Below, in pieces: positions 8,005 to 16,718 of a stretch of DNA of 64,000 nucleotides. The stretch lies in the NCBI RefSeq assembly GCF_004614235.1, contig NZ_SPVH01000006.1, positions 372,001 through 436,000 of the forward strand, written 5' to 3'. This DNA comes from Brevundimonas intermedia (GTDB lineage Bacteria; Pseudomonadota; Alphaproteobacteria; Caulobacterales; Caulobacteraceae). Position 1 is the stretch's first letter; each line of letters opens with the position of its first letter. Made by a program: the position numbers and the translations under genes. The notes under the pieces are model-generated. The model was not told the DNA's origin, did not search any database, and saw only the letters and a list, made by a program, of their open reading frames with translations.

Positions 8005-8670
8005 TTGTCCTTCTTCCACGCCGGTCCCGCGCCCAAAGGCGCCGGCCCCCGATCCGGGGCGCTGCGCGATGGCCTGACCCTGGCGCCGGGCATGAAGGTC
8101 GGCCTGTTCGGCGGCTCCTTCAATCCGGCCCACGACGGCCACGCCCATGTCGCCGAGACCGCCATGCGTCGGCTGGACCTGGACCGCGTCGTCTGGCTGG
8201 TCTCGCCCCAGAACCCCTTGAAAGACGCTCGCCACAGCGCGCCGCTGGACGAGCGTATGGCCTCGGCGCGCCAGCACGCGCGCGGTCCCTCGATGATCGT
8301 CTCGGACTTCGAGACCCGTGCCGGCGTCGCCTGGACCGTGGACACCCTGCGCCTGTTGGTCGCGCGGCATCCTGGCGTGCATTTCGTCTGGTTGATGGGA
8401 TCTGACAATCTGGCCAACTTCCATCGCTGGAGAGGCTGGACTGACATCATGCGCCTGATGCCCGTGGCGGTGATCGCCCGGCCCGGTTCGCTGCTGGACA
8501 GCCGCACGGCGCCGGCCGCCGCCCGTTTCGCCGGTTTCCGCATTCCGGCCCAACAGGCCGGCCTCTTGCCCACGCTTGAAGCGCCCGCCTGGACTTATCT
8601 GACGGCGCCGCTCAATCCCCTCTCCTCGACCGCGATCAGGACCTCGGCGGGGCGACGCGCGGTCTCGTGA
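8005..8670 (+). CDS. nadD: Nicotinate-nucleotide adenylyltransferase
   Basis: NadD adenylylates nicotinate mononucleotide in NAD synthesis. The core begins MKVGLFGGSFNPAHDGHAH, with the GSFNPxHxGH nucleotidyltransferase signature, and later shows VWLVSPQNPLK and FVWLMGSDNL, with a C-terminal STAIR motif (SSTAIRTS). The frame has only a TTG at 8005 and an ATG at 8092 as early starts. The extra 29 residues resemble extensions seen in Caulobacterales NadD, so I give the longer form with caution. It opens the run nadD-rsfS-rlmH-envC-ctpA. Confidence 0.92.
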   Translation: MSFFHAGPAPKGAGPRSGALRDGLTLAPGMKVGLFGGSFNPAHDGHAHVAETAMRRLDLDRVVWLVSPQNPLKDARHSAPLDERMASARQHARGPSMIVSDFETRAGVAWTVDTLRLLVARHPGVHFVWLMGSDNLANFHRWRGWTDIMRLMPVAVIARPGSLLDSRTAPAAARFAGFRIPAQQAGLLPTLEAPAWTYLTAPLNPLSSTAIRTSAGRRAVS

Positions 8671-8814
8671 TCGCCCGATGATTCGGGCGCCGGTTCACGT
8701 TGCGGCCCATCCGTGCTAGAGGGCTTCTTTAGTCATCGCTCCCGGAGCTTTCCGCTGACCCCCTCGCCCGCGTATGATACGCAAGACGCCGCCGTCTCGA
8801 ATACGGCGCACGAG

Positions 8815-9249
8815 ATGGACCCTATCGAACCTCTCCATACCGAAGATGAATCTGATTTCGACGCCGCGCCGCGCGGTTTCGACGATTCCGCTCCCCGTCC
8901 CGTCGGCTCCACGCCGCTCGAAGAAGCCATTCTGAGCCGCCTCGACGAGGACAAGGCCCAGGACATGGTCCTGATCGACCTCAAGGGCAAAAGCGCCATG
9001 GCCGACACCATGATCGTGGCGTCCGGGCGTTCGCACCGTCATGTCGGCGCCATCGCCGACCACCTGTTGCGCACGCTGAAGGAAAACGGTCTGGGCAAGG
9101 CCAAGGTCGAGGGCCTGCCGCACTGCGACTGGGTCCTGATCGACGCCGGCGACGTGATCGTGCACCTGTTCCGCCCGGAAGTGCGCACCTTCTACAATAT
9201 CGAGAAGATCTGGGCCGTCGATTCCGCCCACCGCATGGTCCGCGACTAA
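8815..9249 (+). CDS. rsfS: Ribosome silencing factor RsfS
   Basis: RsfS binds ribosomal protein uL14 and blocks subunit joining when nutrients are scarce. The conserved domain covers about residues 45-140 of this 144-residue form (ILSRLDEDKAQDMVLIDLKG, MADTMIVASGRSHRHV, CDWVLIDAGDVIVHLFRPE, FYNIEKIW). The ATG at 8815 is preferred; an in-frame GTG at 8713 would add 34 low-complexity residues. The adjacent nadD and rlmH genes are its usual neighbours. Confidence 0.93.
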   Translation: MDPIEPLHTEDESDFDAAPRGFDDSAPRPVGSTPLEEAILSRLDEDKAQDMVLIDLKGKSAMADTMIVASGRSHRHVGAIADHLLRTLKENGLGKAKVEGLPHCDWVLIDAGDVIVHLFRPEVRTFYNIEKIWAVDSAHRMVRD

Positions 9250-9253
9250 GACC

Positions 9254-9718
9254 GTGAAGCTGAGCATCGTCGCCATCGGCCGACCGGGCCGGGGGCCTGA
9301 GGCGACGCTCGCCGACGACTACGCCAAGCGCGCCACCCTGTCGGGACGCGCGCTTGGCCTCGGTCCCCTCGAACTGATCGACCTTGAAGCCCGCAAGCCG
9401 GGCAAGGCGCCGGAGGCCGAGCTGATCCTCGCCGCCGCGGAAGGATCGCACCTGATCGCCTGCGACGAACGCGGCAGGACCTATTCCTCGCGCGCCTTCG
9501 CGGACCATATCGCCAAGCTGCGCGATCAGGGCGAACGCCGCCTGGTCTTCGCCATCGGCGGGGCGGACGGACTGGACGAGAGCGTGCGTGCGGCTGCGTC
9601 CTCGACCCTGGCCTTCGGTCCCCAGACATGGCCCCACGCCCTAGCGCGCGCCATGCTGGCGGAACAACTGTATCGGGCCGTGACCATACTGGCCGGATCG
9701 CCCTATCATCGCGACTGA
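9254..9718 (+). CDS. rlmH: 23S rRNA pseudouridine(1915) N3-methyltransferase RlmH
   Basis: This 154-residue SPOUT-class methyltransferase acts on helix 69 of 23S rRNA in assembled ribosomes. The family length is about 155. The C-terminal knot motifs are LVFAIGGADGLDESV and the end MLAEQLYRAVTILAGSPYHRD. The start is a GTG four bases after the rsfS stop. The envC-like gene starts two bases after its stop. Confidence 0.95.
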   Translation: MKLSIVAIGRPGRGPEATLADDYAKRATLSGRALGLGPLELIDLEARKPGKAPEAELILAAAEGSHLIACDERGRTYSSRAFADHIAKLRDQGERRLVFAIGGADGLDESVRAAASSTLAFGPQTWPHALARAMLAEQLYRAVTILAGSPYHRD

Positions 9719-9719
9719 C

Positions 9720-10799
9720 ATGCGTCGCGCCATTCCCCTATCGCTGGCCCTGCTGACGGGTTTCGTCTGCGCCGTCCCGGCGATGAGCCGTCAGGCGCCC
9801 GAAAGCGAGCTGTCGCGCATCCAGGCCGAATATCGCGACGAGACGGTGCGGGCGCGCCGCCTGCGCGCCGACGCCGACGCCGCCAAGTCCGAACTGGCCC
9901 AGCTGGAGCGCCGTCTGGCCTCGCTGCGCGCCGACGAGCAGACGGACGACCGCCAGATCGACGATCAGCGCGCCCGCCTGCAGCAACTGACCGAACGCGA
10001 GGCCGAACTGGTCACTGACCTGGCCCGCGAACGCGGCGCCCAGGGGCGTCTGCTCAGCGCCCTTCAGATGATGAGCCGCCGTCCGCCGCCGCCGCTGCTG
10101 GTGCCGGCCGACAAGGCCATCGACACGGTGCGCGCCTCCATCCTGCTCAAGGCCATGACGCCGGACCTGGAAAACCGCGCCAAGGCCCTGGGCACCCGCC
10201 AGGCCGAGATCATGCGCATCCGCCGCCTCGCCGTCCTGTCCTCCGAGCGGCTGCTGACGACAGAGAGCGAACAGGGCGACCGACGAGGCGAGATCGAGGG
10301 TCTGACGTCGCGCAAGACCGCCCTGACCGCCGTCCTGAACGCCGAGGCCCGCGCCGCCGAACGCGCCTCCGTCGTGCTGGAACGCCGTATCCGCGAACTG
10401 GGCGGGGCCGTGCCGGCTACCCAGGCGGCGGAAACCCCTACGGCCCGCCTGCCCGCCGGCCGCGCCCGCCTCAGTTCGCCCATCCGCGGCGCGCCCAGCC
10501 AGACCTGGGGCGCGGGAACCTCCGGCTGGCGCTGGCGCGCCGACCGGGCGGCCGTGACGGCTCCTGCCGACGCCAAGGTCGCCTATGCCGGGCCTCTGAC
10601 GGGGTGGGGCAATGTGGTGGTGCTGGACCTCGGCCCCGGCTGGCGCGCGGTCATCGCCGGCCTGGACAGCGTGGATGTGGGATCGGACGCCCGCGTGTCG
10701 GACGGTCAGACCCTGGGCCACAGCGGCCCGGACGGCGACATCTATTTCGAGCTGCGACGCGACGAACGGCCCATCGATCCGGAGCCGTGGTTGCAGTGA
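9720..10799 (+). CDS. EnvC-like murein hydrolase activator with degenerate LytM domain
   Basis: This is a 359-residue exported protein. A signal peptide (about residues 1-23, ending near PAMSRQA) is followed by a long coiled coil (about 25-230, rich in Glu, Arg and Leu) and a C-terminal LytM/M23-like domain (about 255-359). The metal-binding HxxxD and HxH residues of active LytM enzymes are missing: the last strand reads DIYFELRRDERP where enzymes have HFE. That loss is typical of EnvC-type activators, which switch on amidases at the division site. It starts two bases after rlmH and precedes ctpA. Confidence 0.86.
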   Translation: MRRAIPLSLALLTGFVCAVPAMSRQAPESELSRIQAEYRDETVRARRLRADADAAKSELAQLERRLASLRADEQTDDRQIDDQRARLQQLTEREAELVTDLARERGAQGRLLSALQMMSRRPPPPLLVPADKAIDTVRASILLKAMTPDLENRAKALGTRQAEIMRIRRLAVLSSERLLTTESEQGDRRGEIEGLTSRKTALTAVLNAEARAAERASVVLERRIRELGGAVPATQAAETPTARLPAGRARLSSPIRGAPSQTWGAGTSGWRWRADRAAVTAPADAKVAYAGPLTGWGNVVVLDLGPGWRAVIAGLDSVDVGSDARVSDGQTLGHSGPDGDIYFELRRDERPIDPEPWLQ

Positions 10800-10938
10800 A
10801 CCTGCAATAGTCCTTTGCATTCTCGTCTGACGCTGATTTTATCGGCGCAACGCTGCGTCGCCACGATTTGGTCGTGTCTGCACCGCCTTACCCTTCCCAC
10901 GGGCGCCTTGAATGATCGGCCCGACCGAAAGAGACCGA

Positions 10939-12315
10939 ATGCGTAAACTGCTCCTCGTCGGCTGCGCCGCACTGGTGCTCGGCGGATCCGCCGCTGCTGT
11001 CAGCAGCCAGACCCCCCGCAACGAAACCTTCCGCATGCTGGAGCTGTTCGGCGATGTGGTCGGCATCGTCGAGCAGGCCTATGTCGTGCCGGTCGACAAC
11101 AAGAAGCTGATCGAGGCCGCGCTGGCCGGAATGATGACGGCGCTGGACCCGCACTCCAACTATCTGCCGCCCTCCAACTACGACGAGCTGCGCGAGCGCA
11201 CCGAGGGCCAGTATTCGGGCGTCGGCCTGACCATCAGCGCCGACGGCGGCATGGTGAAGGTCATCTCGCCGATGGACGACAGCCCCGCCGCCAAGGCCGG
11301 CGTCCAGGCAGGCGACGTCATCTCGTCGATCGAGGGCCAGAACGCGGCCGGCCTGACCGTCAGCCAGGTGTCCGAAAAGCTGCGCGGCGAGGTCGGCACC
11401 AGCGTCAAGGTGACCTTCCTGCGCGACGGCGAGGACCCGCTGGAGGTCGTCCTGACCCGCGAGGTCATCAAGGTCCAGTCGGTCACCGGCCGGGTCGAGG
11501 GCGACTTCGGCTATCTGCGCGTCTCGACCTTCAACGAGAACACAGGCCGCGAACTGAACGAGGCCATCGCCAAGATCAAGGCCGAGAAGCCGGGCGTGAA
11601 GGGCTATGTGCTTGATCTGCGCAACAATGGCGGTGGTTTGCTGAACGCCGCCATCGACGTGTCCGACGCCTTCCTGGAACGCGGCGAGATCGTCAGTCAG
11701 CGCGGTCGCAAGCCCGAGCAGATTCAGCGCTATTCCGCCAAGCCCGGCGACATCACCGGCGGCCTGCCCCTGGTCGTGCTGGTCAACTACGGTTCGGCCT
11801 CGGCGTCCGAGATCGTCGCCGGCGCCCTGAAGGATCATCAGCGCGCGACCGTCGTCGGCCTGACCAGCTTCGGCAAGGGCTCGGTCCAGACGGTGATCCC
11901 GCTGCGCCAGGGCCAGGACGGCGCCGTGTCCATCACGACCGCGCGCTACTACACGCCGTCGGGCGCCTCGATCCAGAAAATCGGCATCGAACCGGACCTG
12001 GAGGTCGCCCGTTCGGAAGCCGAGGCCCGCATCGTCTCGCGTTCCAGCTTCATCTATTCCGAAGCCGCCTACGCCACGGCGCTGGACGCCTCCATCGGCG
12101 CCGAGCGCAAGGGTCCGCACACGCCGCGTGAAGCCCCCGGCGAGAGCTTCGACAAGGAAAAGGACTATCAGCTGGAACGGGCGCTGGACGTGCTGCGCGC
12201 CGGCGGCGACCTGACGAAACTGTCGGCTGCGCCCGAAGGCGTCGTCGTCACAGAGCCGGGCTCCGAGCCTAAGCCCGACGCCGAGCCGGCGGCGGACGAA
12301 TCTAAGGAAGAATAG
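10939..12315 (+). CDS. ctpA: C-terminal processing protease, S41 family
   Basis: This 458-residue periplasmic serine protease has a signal peptide (about residues 1-24), a PDZ domain (about 80-165, GVGLTISADG) and an S41 catalytic domain with NYGSASASEIVAGAL (serine) and SFGKGSVQ (lysine), the Ser/Lys dyad of tail-specific proteases. CtpA enzymes trim envelope proteins, often peptidoglycan-hydrolase partners. Its place after an EnvC-like activator supports a cell-envelope role. The ATG at 10939 is preferred over one 27 bases upstream because it begins the signal peptide (MRKLLLVG). The C-terminus is Glu/Pro/Ala-rich. Confidence 0.93.
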   Translation: MRKLLLVGCAALVLGGSAAAVSSQTPRNETFRMLELFGDVVGIVEQAYVVPVDNKKLIEAALAGMMTALDPHSNYLPPSNYDELRERTEGQYSGVGLTISADGGMVKVISPMDDSPAAKAGVQAGDVISSIEGQNAAGLTVSQVSEKLRGEVGTSVKVTFLRDGEDPLEVVLTREVIKVQSVTGRVEGDFGYLRVSTFNENTGRELNEAIAKIKAEKPGVKGYVLDLRNNGGGLLNAAIDVSDAFLERGEIVSQRGRKPEQIQRYSAKPGDITGGLPLVVLVNYGSASASEIVAGALKDHQRATVVGLTSFGKGSVQTVIPLRQGQDGAVSITTARYYTPSGASIQKIGIEPDLEVARSEAEARIVSRSSFIYSEAAYATALDASIGAERKGPHTPREAPGESFDKEKDYQLERALDVLRAGGDLTKLSAAPEGVVVTEPGSEPKPDAEPAADESKEE

Positions 12316-12323
12316 GACAGGGA

Positions 12324-12350
12324 AGGGCGGCGAGAGCCGCCCTTTTTCTT
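12324..12350 (+). terminator. Terminator of ctpA
   Basis: AGGGCGGC and GCCGCCCT pair around a GAGA tetraloop, followed by TTTTCTT. It sits between convergent ctpA and nspC. Confidence 0.9.
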
Positions 12351-12363
12351 ACGATCGGGCCGA

Positions 12364-13542
12364 TCAGGACAGGCGGTCGCGGAACTCGGAATAATCGAAC
12401 TCGCGCACCAGCTTCAGCGCATCCGTCTCGCTGTTCCACAGGGCGATGGCCGGAAGGGGCACCCCATTGAAGGTGTTGGTCTTCACCATCGAATAGTGGG
12501 CCTGGTCCAGAAATGCGATCCGCGTACCCGCCGTCGGCGCCGTCTCGAAGACGTAGTCGCCGATGATGTCGCCCGCCAGGCACGACGGCCCGCCCAGGCG
12601 ATAGGTCATGCCCGTCTCGCCCTCGTTCAGCATGGCCGGACGATAGGGCGCCTCGATAACATCGGGCATGTGGCAGGTCGCGGAGATGTCGGTGATGGCG
12701 ATCGCAATGCCGTTGTCGAAGGTGTCCAGCACCTCGCCGATCAGTATGCCGGCGTCCAGCGCCACGGCCTCGCCCGGCTCGATATAGACCTCAAGCCCAT
12801 GCGTCTCGCCCAGCCGGCGCAGGAAGGTGGCCAGGTCGTCGCGTCTGTAATCGGCCCGCGTGACATGGTGCCCGCCGCCCAGATTGATCCATTTCAGCGG
12901 CCTCAGCAGCGGCGCCAGCGTCGGCTCCACCGCCGCCCAGATCCGCTCCAACGGCTCGAACCCCTGTTCGCACAGGGCATGGATATGCAGGCCGTCGACG
13001 CCGTGCAGATGTTCGGGCTTCAGCTGCGATACCGGGAACCCCAGACGCGATCCGAACTGGCACGGATCGTATTTGGCGACCTCGGCCTCGGAATGTTCGG
13101 GGTTCAGCCTCAGGCCGATGTCGAACGTCTCGCCTTCGGCGCGGGCCGTGGCGATTACATCGGCGAAGCGGGCGATCTGGTCGGGGGCGTTGAAGATGAC
13201 CGTGTCCGACAGACGCAGGATTTCGGGCAGGTCCGCCGGCTTGTAGGCGGGCGAATAGGTGGTCAGGTGCCCCTTGTAGAATTCCCGCGCCAGCCGCGCC
13301 TCCCACAGGCCCGAGGCGCAGACGCCGTCGAGGTATTCCCCGACGACGTCGGCCAGCGACCACATGGAAAAGGCCTTCAGGGCCAGCAGAACCCGCGCGT
13401 TCCCGCGCGTCCCTACGTCCTTCAGTATGGACAGGTTGCGACGCACCGCCGCCTCGTCCACCACGAAGGCGGGCGAGGAGACGCGGTTCAGATCGAACCG
13501 GGCGAAGGCGCCCGGTCCGCCGGCTTGGGTCTGCATGGCCAT
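12364..13542 (-). CDS. nspC: Carboxynorspermidine/carboxyspermidine decarboxylase
   Basis: This 392-residue fold-III PLP enzyme removes the carboxyl group from carboxyspermidine to give spermidine, the last step of the alternative polyamine route. Visible landmarks are ALKAFSMWS with the PLP lysine, the glycine-rich NLGGGHHVTRADY, YIEPGEAVALDAG, and a C-terminal CLAGDI with the catalytic cysteine. The length fits NspC. Its partner dehydrogenase lies 10 bases upstream on the same strand, so the two form an operon. An in-frame ATG two codons later is an alternative start. Confidence 0.93.
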   Translation of the reverse strand: MAMQTQAGGPGAFARFDLNRVSSPAFVVDEAAVRRNLSILKDVGTRGNARVLLALKAFSMWSLADVVGEYLDGVCASGLWEARLAREFYKGHLTTYSPAYKPADLPEILRLSDTVIFNAPDQIARFADVIATARAEGETFDIGLRLNPEHSEAEVAKYDPCQFGSRLGFPVSQLKPEHLHGVDGLHIHALCEQGFEPLERIWAAVEPTLAPLLRPLKWINLGGGHHVTRADYRRDDLATFLRRLGETHGLEVYIEPGEAVALDAGILIGEVLDTFDNGIAIAITDISATCHMPDVIEAPYRPAMLNEGETGMTYRLGGPSCLAGDIIGDYVFETAPTAGTRIAFLDQAHYSMVKTNTFNGVPLPAIALWNSETDALKLVREFDYSEFRDRLS

Positions 13543-13552
13543 GGTCTGAGCC

Positions 13553-14758
13553 TTAGAAGTCGAGAGGGGCGTCCAGGTCCTGAACCTTCCACGGCAGGCC
13601 GTGCTTGTTCAGCATGTCCATGAAGGGATCGGGGTCCAGCTGTTCCATGTTGAACACGCCCGCGCCCTTCCACTGGCCGGTCAGCATCAGGGCCGCGCCG
13701 ATCATGGCGGGCACGCCGGTGGTGTAGCTGACGGCCTGGTTGCCGGTCTCGGCATAGGCTTCCTGGTGATCGCAGATGTTTTTGACGTAGACCGTCTTCT
13801 TGACCCCGTCCTTCACGCCGGTGGCGATGGTGCCGATATTGGTCTTGCCCTTGGTGATCGGACCCAGCGACGACGGTTCCGGCAGCAGGGCTTTCAGGAA
13901 CTCGATCGGAATGATCTCGCGGCCCTGGAACATCATCGGCTCGATCGAGGTCATGCCGATGTTTTCCAGCACTTCGAGGTGCTTCAGATAGCTGTCGCCG
14001 AAGGTCATCCAGAAGCGGATGCGCTTGATCTCGGGGTAGAATTTCGCCAGCGATTCCAGCTCCTCATGGTACATGAGGTACATGTTCTTCTGACCCACGC
14101 CCTCGAAGTCGAAGACCTGTTTGTGGCTCAGAGCCGGGCCCTCGACCCACTGGCCGTTTTCCCAGTGACGCGACGGGGCGGTGACTTCGCGCAGGTTGAT
14201 CTCGGGGTTGAAGTTGGTCGCGAACGGCAGGCCCGTGTCGCCGCCGTTGCAGTCCAGGATGTCCAGCGTCTCGATGGAATCCAGCAGGTGCTTCTTGGTG
14301 TAGGTCGCGAAGACCGAGGTCACGCCGGGGTCGAAGCCCGAACCCAGCAGCGCCATCAGACCGGCTTTCTCGAACCGCTCCTGATAGGCCCACTGCCACT
14401 TGTATTCGAACTTGGCCTCGTCGCGCGGCTCGTAGTTGGCGGTGTCGAGATAGTTCACGCCGGCCGCCAGACAGGCGTCCATGATGGCCAGGTCCTGGTA
14501 GGGCAGGGCCAGGTTCACGACCAGGGCCGGCTGCACCTGTTTGATCAGGGCCGTGGTCGCCGCCACGTCGTCGGCGTCGATCTTGGCCGTGTCGATGGTG
14601 ACGCCAAAACGCGACTTCACGGATTCGGCGATGGCGTCGCACTTGGACTTGGTGCGGCTCGCCAGGGTGATATGGGAGAAGATGTCCGCATTCATCGCCA
14701 TCTTGTGGACGGCCACCGAACTGACGCCGCCCGCGCCGATAACCAGCACCTTGCTCAT
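13553..14758 (-). CDS. Carboxynorspermidine/carboxyspermidine dehydrogenase (saccharopine dehydrogenase family)
   Basis: This 401-residue enzyme reductively joins putrescine (or diaminopropane) with aspartate semialdehyde using NADPH. The N-terminal Rossmann motif is VLVIGAGGVSSVAVHKMA, and NYLDTANYEPRDEAKFEY and LGSGFDPGVTSVFATY are typical of the family. The ATG at 14758 is supported by AGGAG nine bases upstream; the frame extends further upstream without such a site. It is first in an operon with nspC. Because an ornithine decarboxylase is encoded at 26.6 kb, spermidine is the likelier final product. Confidence 0.92.
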   Translation of the reverse strand: MSKVLVIGAGGVSSVAVHKMAMNADIFSHITLASRTKSKCDAIAESVKSRFGVTIDTAKIDADDVAATTALIKQVQPALVVNLALPYQDLAIMDACLAAGVNYLDTANYEPRDEAKFEYKWQWAYQERFEKAGLMALLGSGFDPGVTSVFATYTKKHLLDSIETLDILDCNGGDTGLPFATNFNPEINLREVTAPSRHWENGQWVEGPALSHKQVFDFEGVGQKNMYLMYHEELESLAKFYPEIKRIRFWMTFGDSYLKHLEVLENIGMTSIEPMMFQGREIIPIEFLKALLPEPSSLGPITKGKTNIGTIATGVKDGVKKTVYVKNICDHQEAYAETGNQAVSYTTGVPAMIGAALMLTGQWKGAGVFNMEQLDPDPFMDMLNKHGLPWKVQDLDAPLDF

Positions 14759-14893
14759 GCGTGCTTCTCCTGAAGTCAAAAACGTTGGCGACATCGCCGC
14801 CCCTATAAAGGGCGGGGCTCTTAGCACGATGATGACAATCCGCTAAATCCCACGGCGAACATTGGCTTTATAGCCGTGATCGACTCGCTCCGG

Positions 14894-14922
14894 TTGCCTT
14901 TGTCGGGGTTTTCCGCCATAAG
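14894..14922 (+). promoter_or_regulatory. Possible sigma-70-type promoter before ffh
   Basis: TTGCCT (14894-14899) and CATAAG (14917-14922) are 17 bases apart. A start near 14929 would produce the structured RNA that follows. The -35 and -10 are both imperfect. Confidence 0.4.
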
Positions 14923-14929
14923 CCGCCGC

Positions 14930-15110
14930 TTCCGACGCAAGTGAACCTCGCGTCTCCACCCACACGACAGCTCTTTTTGTCGTGCTACCGCGCTCCGCGC
15001 TGCTTGAGCACAGCCCTTTCGGGCTCAAGTAGGCCGCAAGGCCGATAGCCCACGAAAAGAGAACGAGGTGGGCGAGAACCCTCTGCCGACGTGATCGTCG
15101 CCAGAGGCCG
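14930..15110 (+). ncRNA. Structured RNA upstream of ffh, possible 6S RNA
   Basis: No protein gene lies in the 390 bases before ffh. The RNA folds as a long rod: CTCGC and CCACC with GGTGG and GCGAG, an internal bubble, then CTCTTTT with AAAAGAG and CGTG with CACG. The tip has CGCGCTCCGCG (14990-15000), a CTTGA/TCAAG hairpin with GCCC/GGGC (15003-15029) and GGCCGCAAGGCC (15032-15043). A separate CCTCTG/CAGAGG hairpin follows (15080-15107). The rod shape, size and GCGCTCCGCG element recall 6S RNA as I remember it from E. coli. The alternative is a cis-acting leader of ffh. No U-tract follows. Confidence 0.45.
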
Positions 15111-15152
15111 TTGTCGTATGGAGCCGTTTCACCCGTCGCCACGAGGTAGTGA

Positions 15153-16694
15153 ATGTTCGAGGCTCTGAACGAGCGGCTGACAGGCGTCTTCGACCGGATC
15201 ACCGGTCGCGGCGCCCTGTCCGAAAAGGACGTCGCCGAGGCGATGCGCGAAGTGCGCGTGGCCCTGCTTGAGGCCGACGTAGCCCTGCCCGTCGTCAAGG
15301 AATTCATCGCCTTCGCCACCGAGCGCGCCACAGGCGAAGAGGTCATCCGTTCGGTCCGCCCCGCCGACCAGGTGGTCAAGATCGTCTATGACGGCCTGAT
15401 CGAGATGCTGGGCGGCGAAGAGCCGGTCCCCCTCAACACCAACGCCAGCCCGCCCGCCGTGGTGCTGATGGCCGGCCTGCAGGGCTCAGGCAAGACCACG
15501 ACCTCGGCCAAGCTGGCGCTGCGCCTGACCAAGTTCGATCGCAAGAAGGTCATGATGGCCTCGCTGGACACGCGTCGTCCGGCCGCGATGGAACAACTGG
15601 CCCAGCTGGGCAAACAGATCGACGTCGCCGTCTTGCCGATCGTGGCGGGCGAGAGCGCGGTCCAGATCACGCGCCGGGCGCTGCAGTCGGCCAAGCTTCA
15701 GGGCTTCGACGTTCTGATCCTCGACACCGCCGGCCGCATCACCCTGGACGAGGGGCTGATGAACGAGGTGGCCGAGGTCGCCGACATCGCCAAACCCATC
15801 GAGACCCTGCTGGTCGCCGACAGCCTGACCGGCCAGGACGCGGTGCGCACCGCCGCCGCCTTCCACGCCCGCCTGCCCCTGACCGGCCTGGTCCTGACCC
15901 GCGCCGACGGCGATGGTCGCGGCGGCGCCATGCTGTCGATGCGCGCCGTCACCGGCCTGCCGATCAAATATCTGGGCGCCGGCGAAAAGGTCGATGCGCT
16001 GGACGTGTTCGACGCTCGTCGCGTCGCCGGCCGCATCCTGGGCCAGGGCGATATCGTCGCCCTGGTCGAGAAGGCGTCGCAGGACCTGGACCAGGCCAAG
16101 GCCGAGAAGATGGCCCGCAAACTGGCCAAGGGTCAGTTCGACCTGGACGACCTGGCCGGCCAGCTTCAGCAGATGAAGCGGATGGGCGGGCTTCAGGGCA
16201 TCATGGGCATGCTGCCCGGCGTGGCCAAGATGAAGGGCCAGATGGCCGAAAGCGGCATCGACGACCGCATGATCCTGCGCCAGGAAGCCATCATCTCATC
16301 GATGACCAAGGCCGAGCGCAAGAAGCCGGATCTGCTGAACGCCAGCCGCAAGAAGCGCATCGCGGCCGGCGCCGGCGTCGATGTGCAGGACGTGAACCGG
16401 GTTCTGAAACAGCACCGCCAGATGGCCGATGTGGTCAAGTCGATGGCGCGCGGCGGACCCAAGAAGATGCAGCAGATGGCCGCCATGCTGGGCGGCCTCG
16501 GCGGTGGCGGCGGCATCCCCGGAATGGGGGGCGGCGGCCCCGATCTGAACCGATTGAAGGCCCTGGGCGGCGGCAAGACGCCGGAAGCCAGCGCCGACGA
16601 ACTGAAAGCCATCCAGGACCGGCTCGCCGGATTGGGTGGCGGACAACTTCCGGGAGGCCTGCCTGGCCTTCCGGGCTTCCCTCCCAAGAAATAA
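15153..16694 (+). CDS. ffh: Signal recognition particle protein Ffh
   Basis: This 513-residue SRP GTPase binds signal sequences and SRP RNA and delivers ribosomes to FtsY. The N domain covers about residues 1-90. The G domain has GLQGSGKTTTSAKLA (P loop near 107), DTRRPAA, DTAGR and a TRADGDGRGG motif. The M domain (about 330-470) is Met-rich with the RNA-binding helix-turn-helix (ASRKKRIAAGAG). The tail is Gly/Pro-rich, as usual. A purine-rich GAGGT lies upstream of the ATG. It leads ffh-rpsP-rimM; the SRP RNA (60.5 kb) and ftsY (35.7 kb) are also in this window. Confidence 0.97.
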   Translation: MFEALNERLTGVFDRITGRGALSEKDVAEAMREVRVALLEADVALPVVKEFIAFATERATGEEVIRSVRPADQVVKIVYDGLIEMLGGEEPVPLNTNASPPAVVLMAGLQGSGKTTTSAKLALRLTKFDRKKVMMASLDTRRPAAMEQLAQLGKQIDVAVLPIVAGESAVQITRRALQSAKLQGFDVLILDTAGRITLDEGLMNEVAEVADIAKPIETLLVADSLTGQDAVRTAAAFHARLPLTGLVLTRADGDGRGGAMLSMRAVTGLPIKYLGAGEKVDALDVFDARRVAGRILGQGDIVALVEKASQDLDQAKAEKMARKLAKGQFDLDDLAGQLQQMKRMGGLQGIMGMLPGVAKMKGQMAESGIDDRMILRQEAIISSMTKAERKKPDLLNASRKKRIAAGAGVDVQDVNRVLKQHRQMADVVKSMARGGPKKMQQMAAMLGGLGGGGGIPGMGGGGPDLNRLKALGGGKTPEASADELKAIQDRLAGLGGGQLPGGLPGLPGFPPKK

Positions 16695-16718
16695 CGATTA
16701 CCTGGAAAGAGACCTGAA

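Noticed and set aside
14930..15110. The rod RNA before ffh as a tmRNA piece
   Set aside because: No tag-encoding frame, no tRNA-like acceptor with CCA, and the fold is a rod.
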